DNA of 44,824 nt from an uncultured Oligoflexia bacterium (GTDB lineage Bacteria > Bdellovibrionota > Bacteriovoracia > Bacteriovoracales > Bacteriovoracaceae), in NCBI GenBank assembly GCA_937120495.1, contig CAKZJW010000083.1, positions 1 to 44,824 of the forward strand, written 5' to 3'. The notes beneath the pieces were generated by a model. That model had not been told where the DNA came from and did no database searches. It was given only the letters and a program-made list of their open reading frames with translations. The position numbers were made by a program, and so were the translations under genes. This document shows, in pieces, positions 16,395-27,200 of this stretch (position 1 is its first letter; every line of letters begins with the position of its first letter).

Positions 16395-17494
16395 CGTAAC
16401 CATCCAATTAGTTTATTACTGTTTTTCTTAATGCCCTCATTTATAGAAAGTCTTTTTCCGTGAGAGCGCCCTCGGCTAGCGGATTTATCATCATAAGCGC
16501 TATTTGAATAGCTACCTCTGAGCCTGCCATATATTTTATCTGTTTTTTCTTTTAAGTCAGCTTTTATTAGTACAAGAGATTTTGATTCCTCTTGGGAGTA
16601 GTGTGATTGAGTCTCTTTAATCTTTTGTTCATAACCTTGTGCAACACCTAAAAAGAAAGAATTTTTTTGTCTTAGACCCTTCAAGTTACTTTTTTCTTTC
16701 TCGAGCATCCAAAGTCTATCGAGCTCAAGAAGTAGAAATGAACAGACGTATTCGCCAATTTCAATATTAGTTTTTGTTCCTGTGATCTCAAGGCGCACAC
16801 CATCTGATGTGTAATTCATAACAGGAGTCACTAGAAAGTGAGTTAAGATAGAGTAGATGCTAGACATCTTTGAGCTCTTTCTTTTTTCTGTCATAATGGT
16901 TTTAGTATAAATAGGCGTGTCTTCACTTGAACTGTATATACTTAAGTTATGTTTTAAAATAAGCTGGTTGGCTTTTGTTGTCGCGAGATGGGCTTCGTGT
17001 TCATTATCAGAGCTTGCAAGCTTTAAAAGATTTTTTACTTTTGCAATAAGCTTCTCTGATTTTAAATCACCCTCTAGAAGATCATTTGCAAGGTTGATGT
17101 CTAGGGTCGCTTTTGAAATTGATTTTTCCCAACCATATTTTTTGCAAATAGATTTAAACTCATCACCGTGAGCTTTTACATTACCAAAATTTATCATAGT
17201 TAAATAATGAGCAAATTCATGTCTTAGAATATCTTTTAGAACATTTTCTTTGGCCGTAAATGAAAGTTTAGAATTGAGCCCAATTTGATAGCTTGCTTGA
17301 TCAAAATATCCAATTTTTGAATCGTTTTCAAATGTTATTAATACCAGAGGGTAGGTGTGTTTATTGAAAAGGAACCTTGTTCTACGAAGCTCTAAATCAG
17401 TTTCATTGGCAATTATCTCTCTTAGATAAAGAAGACACTTTTGTGTGAAGGCATAAAGAGTTTCAGAGTAGATTTGCATATGATTTTCTACCAT
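16391..17494 (-). CDS. SprT-like metallopeptidase domain plus DUF2786 protein
   Basis: 367 residues. Residues ~85-115 carry HEFAH (92-96) and the third likely zinc ligand H109 in KAHGDEF, the SprT-like zincin arrangement. Residues ~135-175 (KNLLKLASSDNEHEAHLATTKANQLILKHNL) are a DUF2786 domain. The remainder ends in a basic, serine-rich tail. The function is not known; a DNA- or protein-repair protease is possible by analogy with SprT/Spartan. The frame extends upstream to a TTG at 17509, but that lies inside the terminator hairpin of the sdh operon, so the ATG at 17494 is preferred; the ATG at 17479 is another option. No ribosome site is obvious. Confidence 0.75.
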   Translation of the reverse strand: MVENHMQIYSETLYAFTQKCLLYLREIIANETDLELRRTRFLFNKHTYPLVLITFENDSKIGYFDQASYQIGLNSKLSFTAKENVLKDILRHEFAHYLTMINFGNVKAHGDEFKSICKKYGWEKSISKATLDINLANDLLEGDLKSEKLIAKVKNLLKLASSDNEHEAHLATTKANQLILKHNLSIYSSSEDTPIYTKTIMTEKRKSSKMSSIYSILTHFLVTPVMNYTSDGVRLEITGTKTNIEIGEYVCSFLLLELDRLWMLEKEKSNLKGLRQKNSFFLGVAQGYEQKIKETQSHYSQEESKSLVLIKADLKEKTDKIYGRLRGSYSNSAYDDKSASRGRSHGKRLSINEGIKKNSNKLIGWLR

Positions 17495-17547
17495 AAAAAA
17501 AGCCCTCAATCAGTAATATTCTAAAAGAATAACTACTAATTAAGGGC
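17495..17547 (-). terminator. Long intrinsic terminator of the sdhCAB operon, abutting the next start codon
   Basis: An approximately 21-bp stem with one bulge and several G-T pairs (17547-17526 with 17522-17502) has a very tight TTTT-type loop and seven T residues (17501-17495) on the minus strand. It lies about 36 bases after the sdhB stop. The T tract ends at the base next to the ATG at 17494. Confidence 0.85.
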
Positions 17548-17582
17548 ATTAAATTTATAATCTTCTTAAGTTTTAACTGGTT

Positions 17583-18356
<774 letters not shown>

Positions 18357-18366
18357 AGGTAGCTCC

Positions 18367-20286
18367 TTACTTGTAAGATCTTTGTGTTAATGGAACGTAC
18401 TCAAACTTCAATTCTTCTTTGTGACGAATTGGTTCTTGGTCTACGCCTTTAAATTCCCAAACAGCAGAGTGAGCAAATTGATCATCACGTCTTAGTGCTT
18501 CGTTCTCATCAGTTTGTGATTCAACTCTAAAATGTCCACCACAAGACTCAGGTCTCATTAGGGCATCTCTTGCCATTAGTTCTCCAAGCTCTAAAAAGTC
18601 AGCAACACGGCCAGCTTTTTCAAGCTCAATATTAACCTCATCTGTTTCACCTGGAATCTTAAGATCTGTCCAAAATTCAGAGCGAAGTTTTTGAATTTGA
18701 GAAATCGCTGTTTTTAATCCAGCTTCATTTCTTGCCATTCCAACATGCTCCCACATGATCTTACCAAGACTCTTGTGAAAATCATCAGCAGTTCTAGAAC
18801 CTTTAATATTTAAGAATTTTTCAAGTCTCTCTTTTGCTTCTTTCTCACTCTTGTCAAATTCAGGGTGAGTCGTATCAACTTTTTCTAGATCATTTGTTCC
18901 AAAATAATTTCCAAGCGTGTATGGAATTACAAAGTATCCATCAGCAAGACCTTGCATTAGAGCAGAAGCTCCAAGTCTGTTTGCTCCGTGATCAGAGAAA
19001 TTCGCTTCTCCTAGAACGTGAAGTCCTGGAATCGTTGATTGAAGATTATAGTCAACCCAAAGTCCACCCATTGTATAGTGAACAGCTGGATAGATTCTCA
19101 TTGGTTGTTCATATGGAGATTCATCAGTAATTCTTTGATACATCTCAAAAAGGTTTCCATATTTTGCTGCGATTGCATCCTTACCATCGCGCTCAATGGC
19201 TTGTTTGAAATCTAAAAAAACTGCAACTTTTGTCTCGCCAACACCTTTACCAGCATCAACTTGATTCTTTGCATTTCTAGAAGCAACATCTCTTGGAACA
19301 AGGTTACCAAACGAAGGATAAATTCTTTCAAGGTAGTAATCTCTTTCCTCTTCTGGGATATCATTTGGATGTCTGTCGTCTCCCTCTTTTTTAGGAACCC
19401 AAACACGACCATCGTTTCTCAAAGACTCACTCATAAGAGTTAGTTTTGATTGCGAGTCACCGTGAACAGGAATACAAGTAGGGTGAATTTGTGTATAACA
19501 AGGGTTTGCAAAACCTGCACCTTTTTTATACGCCTTCCAAGCAGCACCACCGTTTGATCCCATAGCGTTTGTAGATAAGAAATAAACATTTCCGTATCCA
19601 CCACTACCAAGAATAACGGCATCAGCAACATGTCTTTCGATATCACCGGTGATTAGATCTCGAACGATAACTCCACGAGCTTTTCCATCGATAACAACGA
19701 TATCTAAAATTTCACGACGAGTGTATAGATCGATTTTCCCTTTACCAACTTCTTTCATCATTGATTGGTATGCACCAAGAAGAAGTTGTTGACCTGTTTG
19801 TCCTTTGGCATAAAAAGTTCTCGAAACTTGAGCACCACCAAAAGATCTATTGGCAAGGTATCCACCGTAATCTCTTGCAAAAGGAACACCTTGAGCAACA
19901 CACTGATCGATAATACTATTTGAAACTTGAGCTAGTCTGTAAACGTTTGCTTCACGCGCTCTATAGTCTCCACCTTTTACAGTATCGTAGAATAGTCTCC
20001 AAACGGAATCACCGTCATTTGGATAGTTTTTAGCAGCGTTTACTCCACCTTGAGCGGCAATAGAGTGGGCACGTCTTGGAGAATCTTGGATACAGAATGA
20101 TTTAACATTATAACCAAGCTCCGCTAAAGTTGCAGCAGCTGACCCACCAGCAAGACCAGTACCTACAACGATTACCGAGTACTTTCTTTTATTTGCTGGG
20201 TTTACTAATTTACATTTAAATTTATGATTTTCCCATTTGTCTTGAATTGGACCTTCTGGAATTTTTGAATCTAAGTTAAAACTCAT
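18367..20286 (-). CDS. sdhA: Succinate dehydrogenase/fumarate reductase flavoprotein subunit
   Basis: 639 residues. The FAD-binding GTGLAGG (42-48) and the covalent-flavin region HSIAAQGG (74-81) are followed by [14 protein letters not shown] (catalytic arginine region) and HYTMGG. It oxidises succinate to fumarate (or the reverse) on the cytoplasmic side. Length and motifs match the group found in Bacteroidetes, Chlamydiae and Bdellovibrio-like bacteria. The neighbouring b558 subunit supports a succinate:quinone oxidoreductase; direction cannot be told from sequence, and dehydrogenase is preferred for an aerobic predator. TAGGAG precedes the ATG by seven bases. Confidence 0.96.
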   Translation of the reverse strand: MSFNLDSKIPEGPIQDKWENHKFKCKLVNPANKRKYSVIVVGTGLAGGSAAATLAELGYNVKSFCIQDSPRRAHSIAAQGGVNAAKNYPNDGDSVWRLFYDTVKGGDYRAREANVYRLAQVSNSIIDQCVAQGVPFARDYGGYLANRSFGGAQVSRTFYAKGQTGQQLLLGAYQSMMKEVGKGKIDLYTRREILDIVVIDGKARGVIVRDLITGDIERHVADAVILGSGGYGNVYFLSTNAMGSNGGAAWKAYKKGAGFANPCYTQIHPTCIPVHGDSQSKLTLMSESLRNDGRVWVPKKEGDDRHPNDIPEEERDYYLERIYPSFGNLVPRDVASRNAKNQVDAGKGVGETKVAVFLDFKQAIERDGKDAIAAKYGNLFEMYQRITDESPYEQPMRIYPAVHYTMGGLWVDYNLQSTIPGLHVLGEANFSDHGANRLGASALMQGLADGYFVIPYTLGNYFGTNDLEKVDTTHPEFDKSEKEAKERLEKFLNIKGSRTADDFHKSLGKIMWEHVGMARNEAGLKTAISQIQKLRSEFWTDLKIPGETDEVNIELEKAGRVADFLELGELMARDALMRPESCGGHFRVESQTDENEALRRDDQFAHSAVWEFKGVDQEPIRHKEELKFEYVPLTQRSYK

Positions 20287-20314
20287 TATTTACTCCTAAG
20301 TATTTTTAAGCTGA

Positions 20315-20980
20315 TTAGTTTTGTAAGTAGCAATAGATCGCACATGCGCTAAAACCAACTGTTACAAATATTGCATACAACATTCCGATAATTTCGATCA
20401 TCGGAGTGTACTTAGGGTGACGAAGTCCCCATGTTTGAAGCGTCGATTGGAAACCATGACTTGTATGAATCCCAAGAGCGACCATTGCAAAGCAATACCA
20501 AACAACATAAAGAGGGTTAGAGAAATATTCAATTACTGTCTTATATAAGTCTCTTACTGTTTCTCCCTCTATTGTAGATTCGTACACAGAGCCAAACTTA
20601 AAATTGATAAGATGAATAATAACAAAAGCTAAAAGAATAAGACCTGTATAAGCCATTGTCTTAGATGCGAAAGTTTCCCCTCGACCAGTAGACTTCTTAG
20701 CAAGATAACCAATAGGTCTTGCTGCTCTGTTTTGAAGCTGAGTAATAGCAGCTAAAACAAGATGAAGTAAGAACATACTTCCAAGACCAACTTCTGCAAG
20801 GTAAATAAGTGGATTGCTTGTTAGGGTATGAGCATATGTGTTAAATGCATCAGGTCCTAAAAATAGCAAAAAATTTCCAATTAAATGACTTACGGTAAAA
20901 CCAACTAAACCAAGACCGGTTATGGCCATGATCTGTTTTTTCCCAATCGACGATGTGAGATAATTGTGGGAAACCATCAT
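20315..20980 (-). CDS. sdhC: Succinate dehydrogenase cytochrome b558 membrane subunit
   Basis: 221 residues with five hydrophobic segments (about 18-40, 60-82, 107-128, 153-175, 195-217) and histidines suitable for haem ligation (SHLIGN, LLHLVL, IIHLIN, GIHTSHGFQ). It matches the sdhC_b558 family, a single anchor replacing separate SdhC and SdhD. It heads the operon sdhC-sdhA-sdhB. AGGGAG lies seven bases before the first of two adjacent ATG codons. Confidence 0.95.
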   Translation of the reverse strand: MMVSHNYLTSSIGKKQIMAITGLGLVGFTVSHLIGNFLLFLGPDAFNTYAHTLTSNPLIYLAEVGLGSMFLLHLVLAAITQLQNRAARPIGYLAKKSTGRGETFASKTMAYTGLILLAFVIIHLINFKFGSVYESTIEGETVRDLYKTVIEYFSNPLYVVWYCFAMVALGIHTSHGFQSTLQTWGLRHPKYTPMIEIIGMLYAIFVTVGFSACAIYCYLQN

Positions 20981-21118
20981 GAAAAAACTCCCTTTTCTAA
21001 TAAGAAATAATGTGTAACAAATTAATTTAAAAGTATAAGTATGGTATCAGTTTTTAACTGTTTGTCATGTTTTAGCAATGATTTAGGTCATACTATTTTT
21101 TTGCAACAAGGAGCGTTA

Positions 21119-21346
21119 GTGGAAGAACATTTAATAGAACTCAAAGGACTATCTCCATTTCTGATTGGAAGAATTCAACTCAGTCCGGCGGGAGAATTAT
21201 TTAATGTTGAAGTTGATATCATCCAAAGTGAGTCGGGAAAGATTTTTAATCATGTGACCATTTTGTATAATGAACCTGACAAAAAAGAAGCGATCAATCT
21301 TGGGGTGCATCATTTACAGAAATATTTAAATTCTAAGGTGCATTAA
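21119..21346 (+). CDS. Small cytoplasmic protein of unknown function, GTG start
   Basis: 75 residues (begins MEEHLIELKGL). An in-frame ATG exists at 21041, but the GTG at 21119 has AAGGAG five bases before it, and the upstream extension is cysteine-rich and implausible, containing a possible -10 box TACTAT (21091-21096). The protein is mixed alpha/beta with no membrane segment. No family is recognised. It lies 29 bases before the HD-GYP-like regulator, which has its own -10 box. Confidence 0.6.
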   Translation: MEEHLIELKGLSPFLIGRIQLSPAGELFNVEVDIIQSESGKIFNHVTILYNEPDKKEAINLGVHHLQKYLNSKVH

Positions 21347-21375
21347 GCTTAATATCTGTTATAATTTAAACACTT

Positions 21376-22734
21376 ATGAGCCAAGCAGTTTTAATATCAG
21401 ATAATGAAGTCATAAATAGTTTATTCGAACTAAACCTTAGAGCGTACGTTGCAGTTAATATTAATATTAAACCAGATATTGAATCAGCAGTTGCTCTACT
21501 TGAACATATTCCGAATCTTGACGCTATAATTGTTTTTAAAAACCTATCAAATGATCCAGGAGACCTTTCAGTTCTTGAAAAGTTTTTGGCCAAAAAGAAA
21601 ATGAAAGTGCCTCTTATTCTTATGGGTGATCATGCAAAGGGGCATAAGCAAGCAATCTACATAAAAAATAAATACAATATTAAGCAGCTTCTGCAATCTA
21701 TGGCCAAGCTTCTTGAACTGACGGCAGTTCAGATGGCCTCTAGGGAAGTTCCTAATTATTTTCCTATCCCAATAAGACTTTTAAAAAATATGGAGAGTAG
21801 TTATTACGATCTTTATTCTAGAAAACAAAAAGAGGATTTTGAATACGATTACGAACAGGTGATTGAGAAATCAATTCCATTTGGAGATAAGCTCAACTCT
21901 TTTATTCAAAAAGATGAAGACTACCTTTATATAGACTCGCAGTTTAGATTGAAATTTATAAATAAAGTAAGTTCATTTATGATTGATGAACTCAACAAGC
22001 CAGATTTATCTACAGAAGAAAAAATAGAGATTACAGCTCAAGGACACTCAATGGTGGCCCAAGAAGTATTCGATGATCCAAAAGTTTCAGAGGCGGTCGT
22101 GGCAGTTTCTAACACTTGCATTAAGGCCATGATTAATGTCGTAAAAGATGTTCCAAAGCTTCGTGGGCTATTGACTATGTTGATGGAAAATCAAGGTGAT
22201 TATATTTTCAAACATGGGGTCGTTGCTACTTTTATTGCGAGCCAGATGATAGAGAAAATGTCTTGGGGAAGTAAGGAGCAAATCGATAAGGTTGCCTTTT
22301 CAATTTTCTTTCATGATTTATTTTTAGTTCCAATTTATCAAAAATATCCAGATGCTATAAGTGAAGAGGATCTTCTATTTAGAGAAGATGTTTCAACTGA
22401 AGATAAGGAAGTTATTTTAAATCACGCAAAATATGCAGGGGAGATGATTCAATCTTTTCCTCGAGCTCCAATGGGAGCAGACATGATTATTTCACAACAC
22501 CATGGAATGATGAATGGACGCGGATTTGCTGTGAATTACAAAGATGATATTTCTCCTCTTTCGAAAGTTATTATTATTGCAGAAGATACTGCCAATGGAA
22601 TATTACAAGACATTGCTGATGGAAATAAAAAAGATTCTCTTAATCCAGAAAAGCTAATAAAGCGTCTAAATGCAAGGTATACGTATCAATCTTACCGAAA
22701 AATAATTGCAACTATTAGTGAAATTCAACTTTAG
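21376..22734 (+). CDS. Pseudo-receiver plus HD-GYP-like regulator, probably degenerate
   Basis: 452 residues. Residues 1-115 follow the alpha/beta receiver plan, but the phospho-acceptor position in LDAIIVFKNL has no aspartate, so it should be a pseudo-receiver. Residues ~265-440 form an HD domain: H313-D314 in FFHDLF, NHAKYAGEMI, H375-H376 in QHHGMMNGRGF, then a C-terminal helix pair. The last segment stands where HD-GYP phosphodiesterases have HHE-x-DGxGYP. A cyclic-di-GMP-related role is the natural guess; loss of the strict GYP leaves activity open. TATAAT (21360-21365) ends ten bases before the ATG and there is no ribosome site. It converges on a paralogous gene. Confidence 0.7.
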   Translation: MSQAVLISDNEVINSLFELNLRAYVAVNINIKPDIESAVALLEHIPNLDAIIVFKNLSNDPGDLSVLEKFLAKKKMKVPLILMGDHAKGHKQAIYIKNKYNIKQLLQSMAKLLELTAVQMASREVPNYFPIPIRLLKNMESSYYDLYSRKQKEDFEYDYEQVIEKSIPFGDKLNSFIQKDEDYLYIDSQFRLKFINKVSSFMIDELNKPDLSTEEKIEITAQGHSMVAQEVFDDPKVSEAVVAVSNTCIKAMINVVKDVPKLRGLLTMLMENQGDYIFKHGVVATFIASQMIEKMSWGSKEQIDKVAFSIFFHDLFLVPIYQKYPDAISEEDLLFREDVSTEDKEVILNHAKYAGEMIQSFPRAPMGADMIISQHHGMMNGRGFAVNYKDDISPLSKVIIIAEDTANGILQDIADGNKKDSLNPEKLIKRLNARYTYQSYRKIIATISEIQL

Positions 22735-22746
22735 ACAAAATTGATA

Positions 22747-24126
22747 TTAGTTAGAGCTAAAAGAGCTCTTTAGAGCTTCAAATACCGTTTTAAAATTCCC
22801 GACACTAAAGTCTCTATTCATCATTTTAACTAATTGAATAATTGTATTTCGATCAAACTTATATCCATCTAATTCTGATGCAACAAACTGAGAAAGATTA
22901 AAGACACAACTAATAACTGTAAACTTTGATTGTCCGACTTGGTTTGGGAATCCTTTTTTGAGAGGAAGCTCGTGATGATTGAGTAAAATATAATCAAGAT
23001 CGGGGTATTTTGAAAATTGCTTTGAAACATTTGCCGCGTCAATGGGGTGATTATAAAATTTTTCAATTTCTTCATCTGTGAACTCATTTAGTCTTGAATC
23101 ATTTGGGTAGTTAATTTTTGACATAAATTCATCAGGTAGTGAATAGTCTTGAAGGATAGAGCAGACAGCAAGTTTCATCTTTGTCGTTTTAGACTCCCAT
23201 CCCATTTTTTTTGAAAGATGCACAGAGAGAAGTCCCGTAAGTAAGCTTTTACTCGCAACTCCTTCATAGTGCTGAGGATAATTCTTTAAAAGTCGAATTA
23301 GAGTTTTATAATGACTCTCAGACTTAATTATCCCATCGGCTATTTCATCAACAAGTTCACCGACACTTTCAGTGACGCCAAGACTAATCATGTATTGATG
23401 AAGAACAGTTATAGATCGCAACAAAACAATAAAGTAATCTTTATTACTTGGTAAAAACTTTTTAAGAGCTTTTATACTTTTAAGTGTTTCTTGTTCTAGA
23501 TACTTTATATGATCATTCTTCTTTATAAAAAGTTGTTTTACATTTTTTTTCGCATAAAGATCAAGAGTCGATATACTGTAGGGCTTATTAGCATTTATTA
23601 TTTTAATGTATTCTTCAGGAATTACTTCAAGATACATATCATAAGGAAAGGTATTCATTAGATAGAAACTTTTTAGTTTCATCTTTATAAAGTCCTCAGG
23701 GTTTACTTTTTCAATAGAAGATTCAAATTCCTGTTTTGTAGCCCACTCAATAATAGTGGTTACTTTATTTTTAATATCATCAGAAAAGTCATCTCTATCA
23801 AAGGGTTTATACATTTGGTCGTTGTTTGTATTTGATTGATAGAGTCCCTGGCTAATTCGATCTGTAATGGCCGCAGGAAGTCCTATAAATAAGAAGGGCT
23901 TTTCTCCACTCATTTCAACCATAGACTCTGATAGACTATTTGGATCGCTCTCTTTTAGTTCAGCATCAACAATAAAAAAGCCAAACGGTCCTTCGTTTAG
24001 AAGTATTTGTTGAACTTCATCGGTAGAGCTTGCACTAGAGAACTCAAGATTTTTAAAGTTGTGTTTGAGAATTCTTCTAAGTGTCTCAGTTTCTAATTTG
24101 TTTTCTGATACATAAAGTGTTTTCAC
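22747..24126 (-). CDS. Receiver plus degenerate HD-GYP-like regulator, paralogue of the converging gene
   Basis: 459 residues starting at a GTG with GGGAG five to six bases upstream; TATAAT (24158-24153) is a likely -10 box. The receiver-like part (1-120) retains an aspartate in FFIVDAEL at the usual acceptor position. The C-terminal HD region parallels the neighbour: KLAVCSILQDYSLP stands where the neighbour has FFHDLF, so the first histidine of the HD pair is replaced by Q (around residue 325). NHPIDAANVSKQF and NHHELPLKKGF (around 383) are kept. Catalysis is unlikely; a nucleotide-sensing or partner-binding role is inferred. Confidence 0.7.
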   Translation of the reverse strand: MKTLYVSENKLETETLRRILKHNFKNLEFSSASSTDEVQQILLNEGPFGFFIVDAELKESDPNSLSESMVEMSGEKPFLFIGLPAAITDRISQGLYQSNTNNDQMYKPFDRDDFSDDIKNKVTTIIEWATKQEFESSIEKVNPEDFIKMKLKSFYLMNTFPYDMYLEVIPEEYIKIINANKPYSISTLDLYAKKNVKQLFIKKNDHIKYLEQETLKSIKALKKFLPSNKDYFIVLLRSITVLHQYMISLGVTESVGELVDEIADGIIKSESHYKTLIRLLKNYPQHYEGVASKSLLTGLLSVHLSKKMGWESKTTKMKLAVCSILQDYSLPDEFMSKINYPNDSRLNEFTDEEIEKFYNHPIDAANVSKQFSKYPDLDYILLNHHELPLKKGFPNQVGQSKFTVISCVFNLSQFVASELDGYKFDRNTIIQLVKMMNRDFSVGNFKTVFEALKSSFSSN

Positions 24127-24297
24127 ATTTCTCCCGCTTGTAACAGCAACTATTATAGTCCCATTTCGAATTTTGGCATAGATCTAGCAACAATAAATAT
24201 TAGAAATTAATAATTTACAACGAATCAGTAGTTTATGAGCAGATACTTTTAAAAAAGTGTCTAAAATTTAAACAACTGTGTAGAAACAGGGAAGAGA

Positions 24298-27200
24298 ATG
24301 ATTAGGTTATTTACAATTTTATTTGCATTAAATTTGGTATCTGGCTTCGCTCAAGAATCTGGCAACGATGGTAGGCAGAGGTCTATGATTCAAAATTTAT
24401 GTGACCTTGAAGCTTTAAAGTCATACAACCCAATTAGTGGAACAGTTCCTCTATCTTTTGGACATATGCCTTCAACAGATCTTCTTTGTGACTCTGATGA
24501 ATGTGGTGGAGGCTTTGAAAAAGGTGATGTTCTTTCTCCTAAACAAGCAGCAATCTATTATAAAAGACGTTTTAACGAAACAAGATGTCAGTGGACACTT
24601 GCTGACCTTGAGCCAAAAGAAGAGCCAAGCATTTGGAGAAATCAAATAGGAGCACCTGTTAATCCTAGGCTAGATAACCTTCCAGTTAATGATATGGATA
24701 AGGTTGATTTTGTATCAGAGGGATGGGCAAGACTTGGTAGTTATAGAGTAACTGTAAATAAAAATAATAGTTATGGAACACCAATTCAATATACATTGAT
24801 CCTTAGTAAGAACGTTCATACTTACTTACTGAGAAAAGCTCTTCTTAGAAAGCTTGGATATATTGTTCCACCTATTAAACATGTAAAAAGATTAAAAATT
24901 CGTTTTAATTCTAATAAAGAAAAAGAAAACTTTATTGGGAATATTAAGCTTAGTGCCTCAGGATCTTTTGATAGATGGATTCTAAGCGAGAAAAGAAAAG
25001 AGCTTGTTCTCCAAGATATCGTTGTTATGGAAGATCAAGAGTTCAAATTAAACCTTGCTAAAGGATATGTATCAGCAGATATATTTCAAGGGAAGAGAGT
25101 TTTTGATTCTCTACTTATCCCATATGCTCTTACTGAATTCACTCAAAGTGTAAATATGATTCCTTGGACAGTAGGAAGAATCTATTCTGAAAACGTTATT
25201 TTAAACTTCCCTGACTCTAAAGAATATTCTGTAAGTAAAGATGATGCTGTATGGATGGCCAGAAGAATTTTGAAGTTAACACATAAAGACTGGGAAGAAA
25301 TTGTAGAAGCGACTTCTGTTCCTGAATCTGTAAAAATGCTAATGCTTGAAAAGCTAAAGTCGGGAAGAAACCACCTTGGTACTCTTTTTGGTATTGATAA
25401 TAAGAACCTTCCAGTAAATCACGTAATTTCTAATCATGATGATCTAGAGGATGGAAAGCTTACAAAAGAGTTCTATGATGGATACGCTAGACGCTTTAAA
25501 ATCCCTGATCCTGAGTCTCCACTAGCATACTCTGATATGCAGGCTTTCTTTAAGTCAAAGGCCATTACGGTTGGATTAGAGCTTCTTATGAATACATTTA
25601 ACTCAGCAAAGTTCTTAGGAACAGACTTAAATGGAAAAATTGAAGATTTTTATGACTCATTGTCTGAGGATCTTGCTGATACAGTTTCAAGTGGAAATAA
25701 TAATAAGTTACCAGTTAAAGCTTATGCTTTTCCAACTGTAAGAGGAAATTTAATTCTTAATAGAGATATTGTTACAGGAAGTTACCTTGGGACAGATAAT
25801 ATTATCCAACTCGTTGATACAGTAGGAGCAAGTGTTTCTGGCGGTGTATTTGGCGGTGTAAGTGGTATCTATGCTAAAACGGGTCAAAAGGTACCTGTTG
25901 ATGGAAACCTTGTAAGACAGAGCTTACCAGTGGATCTTTACGGTAATGCATCTGTATTTCTAAATAGAACTTATTCACATGTTAAGCCAATTACAAGTGT
26001 ACAAAAAGCTCTCAAGTATCCATTTAAAAATATGATGGTTCCACTTCTTAAAAGAAAGTACGGAAACTACTTTAGCGCAATTATGACAGCTGACTATGAC
26101 AAGCTTAGTGACACAGAGAAAGTTGTTATTAATAAGTCATCGTATAAAAAATTGACAGCAGCTGTTGGTGTTATCTCAAGTAAAATTACAAATTTTGCAG
26201 ATAAGTATAAGACAGAGAAACTTATGAGTGCAATTGAGCAAGCAAATACAAAGCTTACAGGTCTACAAAATACTTATGAGACTTCAATAGTTCAAAATGA
26301 AGCTGTATCTCAGGCCAAATTAGCTCTTGAGACACTTCAGGCTCAAATTACGAATACGTATGTAACGTATGCTACTTGTAGAAAAGACGCTGTAGAGAAG
26401 CTTAATAAGCAGTTCTCTATCGTTGAAAGAGAAATCAAAGAAACAGATGAAAATGGTGAAGAGGTTGTAACAGGTACTGAGCAGGTTATTTGTGCTGCTG
26501 ATAGAAAAGGTCGCGTTGATAAAAATATTACAGTTGTTCTTAGTCAATCAACAGCAGCTATCTCAGAAGTATCATACCAGGCATATAGACTTGCTAAAAA
26601 ACAAAGAGATTATGAAATCTCTGAAATTACAGCGCTTTTAGATGAGAATCTTGAAGTTGGAGAATCACTTATTGTTCAAGATTCTATCGGAGGAGCCCTA
26701 ACGGCAACTGTAGGTATGAGTCTTTATAATATTGCTAAAGTTAAGGCTTCAGTTAAAGGAAATAAGCTAGTTGTTAATAGATTACACATACATAGAAAAA
26801 GTGAAACAGAAATTCACATTTATAAGGATCTAGGAAACGTAAATGGTATCGAGCTTGCAATGAGTATTGAGAAATATGTTCCAATAATGAAGATTACTGT
26901 GAAAGGAATCAAAGGAAAGGCGAGAACAAAGTTTTATAAGGTTAATATCGCTAAGAAAAACAACGAGTTACTTGTTGATAACCTTAAAGGACTTAGAAAC
27001 GCATTCCTTACTGGATCTGTGGCAACACTAGAGGCAGTGAAAAAACCTTTTACAATTGTTCATAAGTTTGACGAAAGAAACGCAAAACTTGGACTTTTAG
27101 TTTTTAGATGGAATTGGTTAAAGCAGCAAGACAATTTGGTTATTAAGAGTCCAGAGGGTCATGAAAAGAAAGCTTACCGCCAAGTGAAAGGATACACAAA

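Noticed and set aside
17495..17509. TTG start at 17509 for the SprT-like gene
   Set aside because: It lies inside the terminator stem of the sdh operon and the added residues (MRAFF) are encoded by the stem and T tract.
21041..21118. N-terminal extension of the small protein before 21119
   Set aside because: No ribosome site at 21041, whereas AAGGAG precisely precedes the GTG at 21119; a possible -10 box lies in the extension.
22735..22775. Hairpin between the two converging HD-GYP-like genes
   Set aside because: The AGCTAAAAGAGCTC-type symmetry is real but imperfect, lies mostly inside coding sequence and lacks a T tract.
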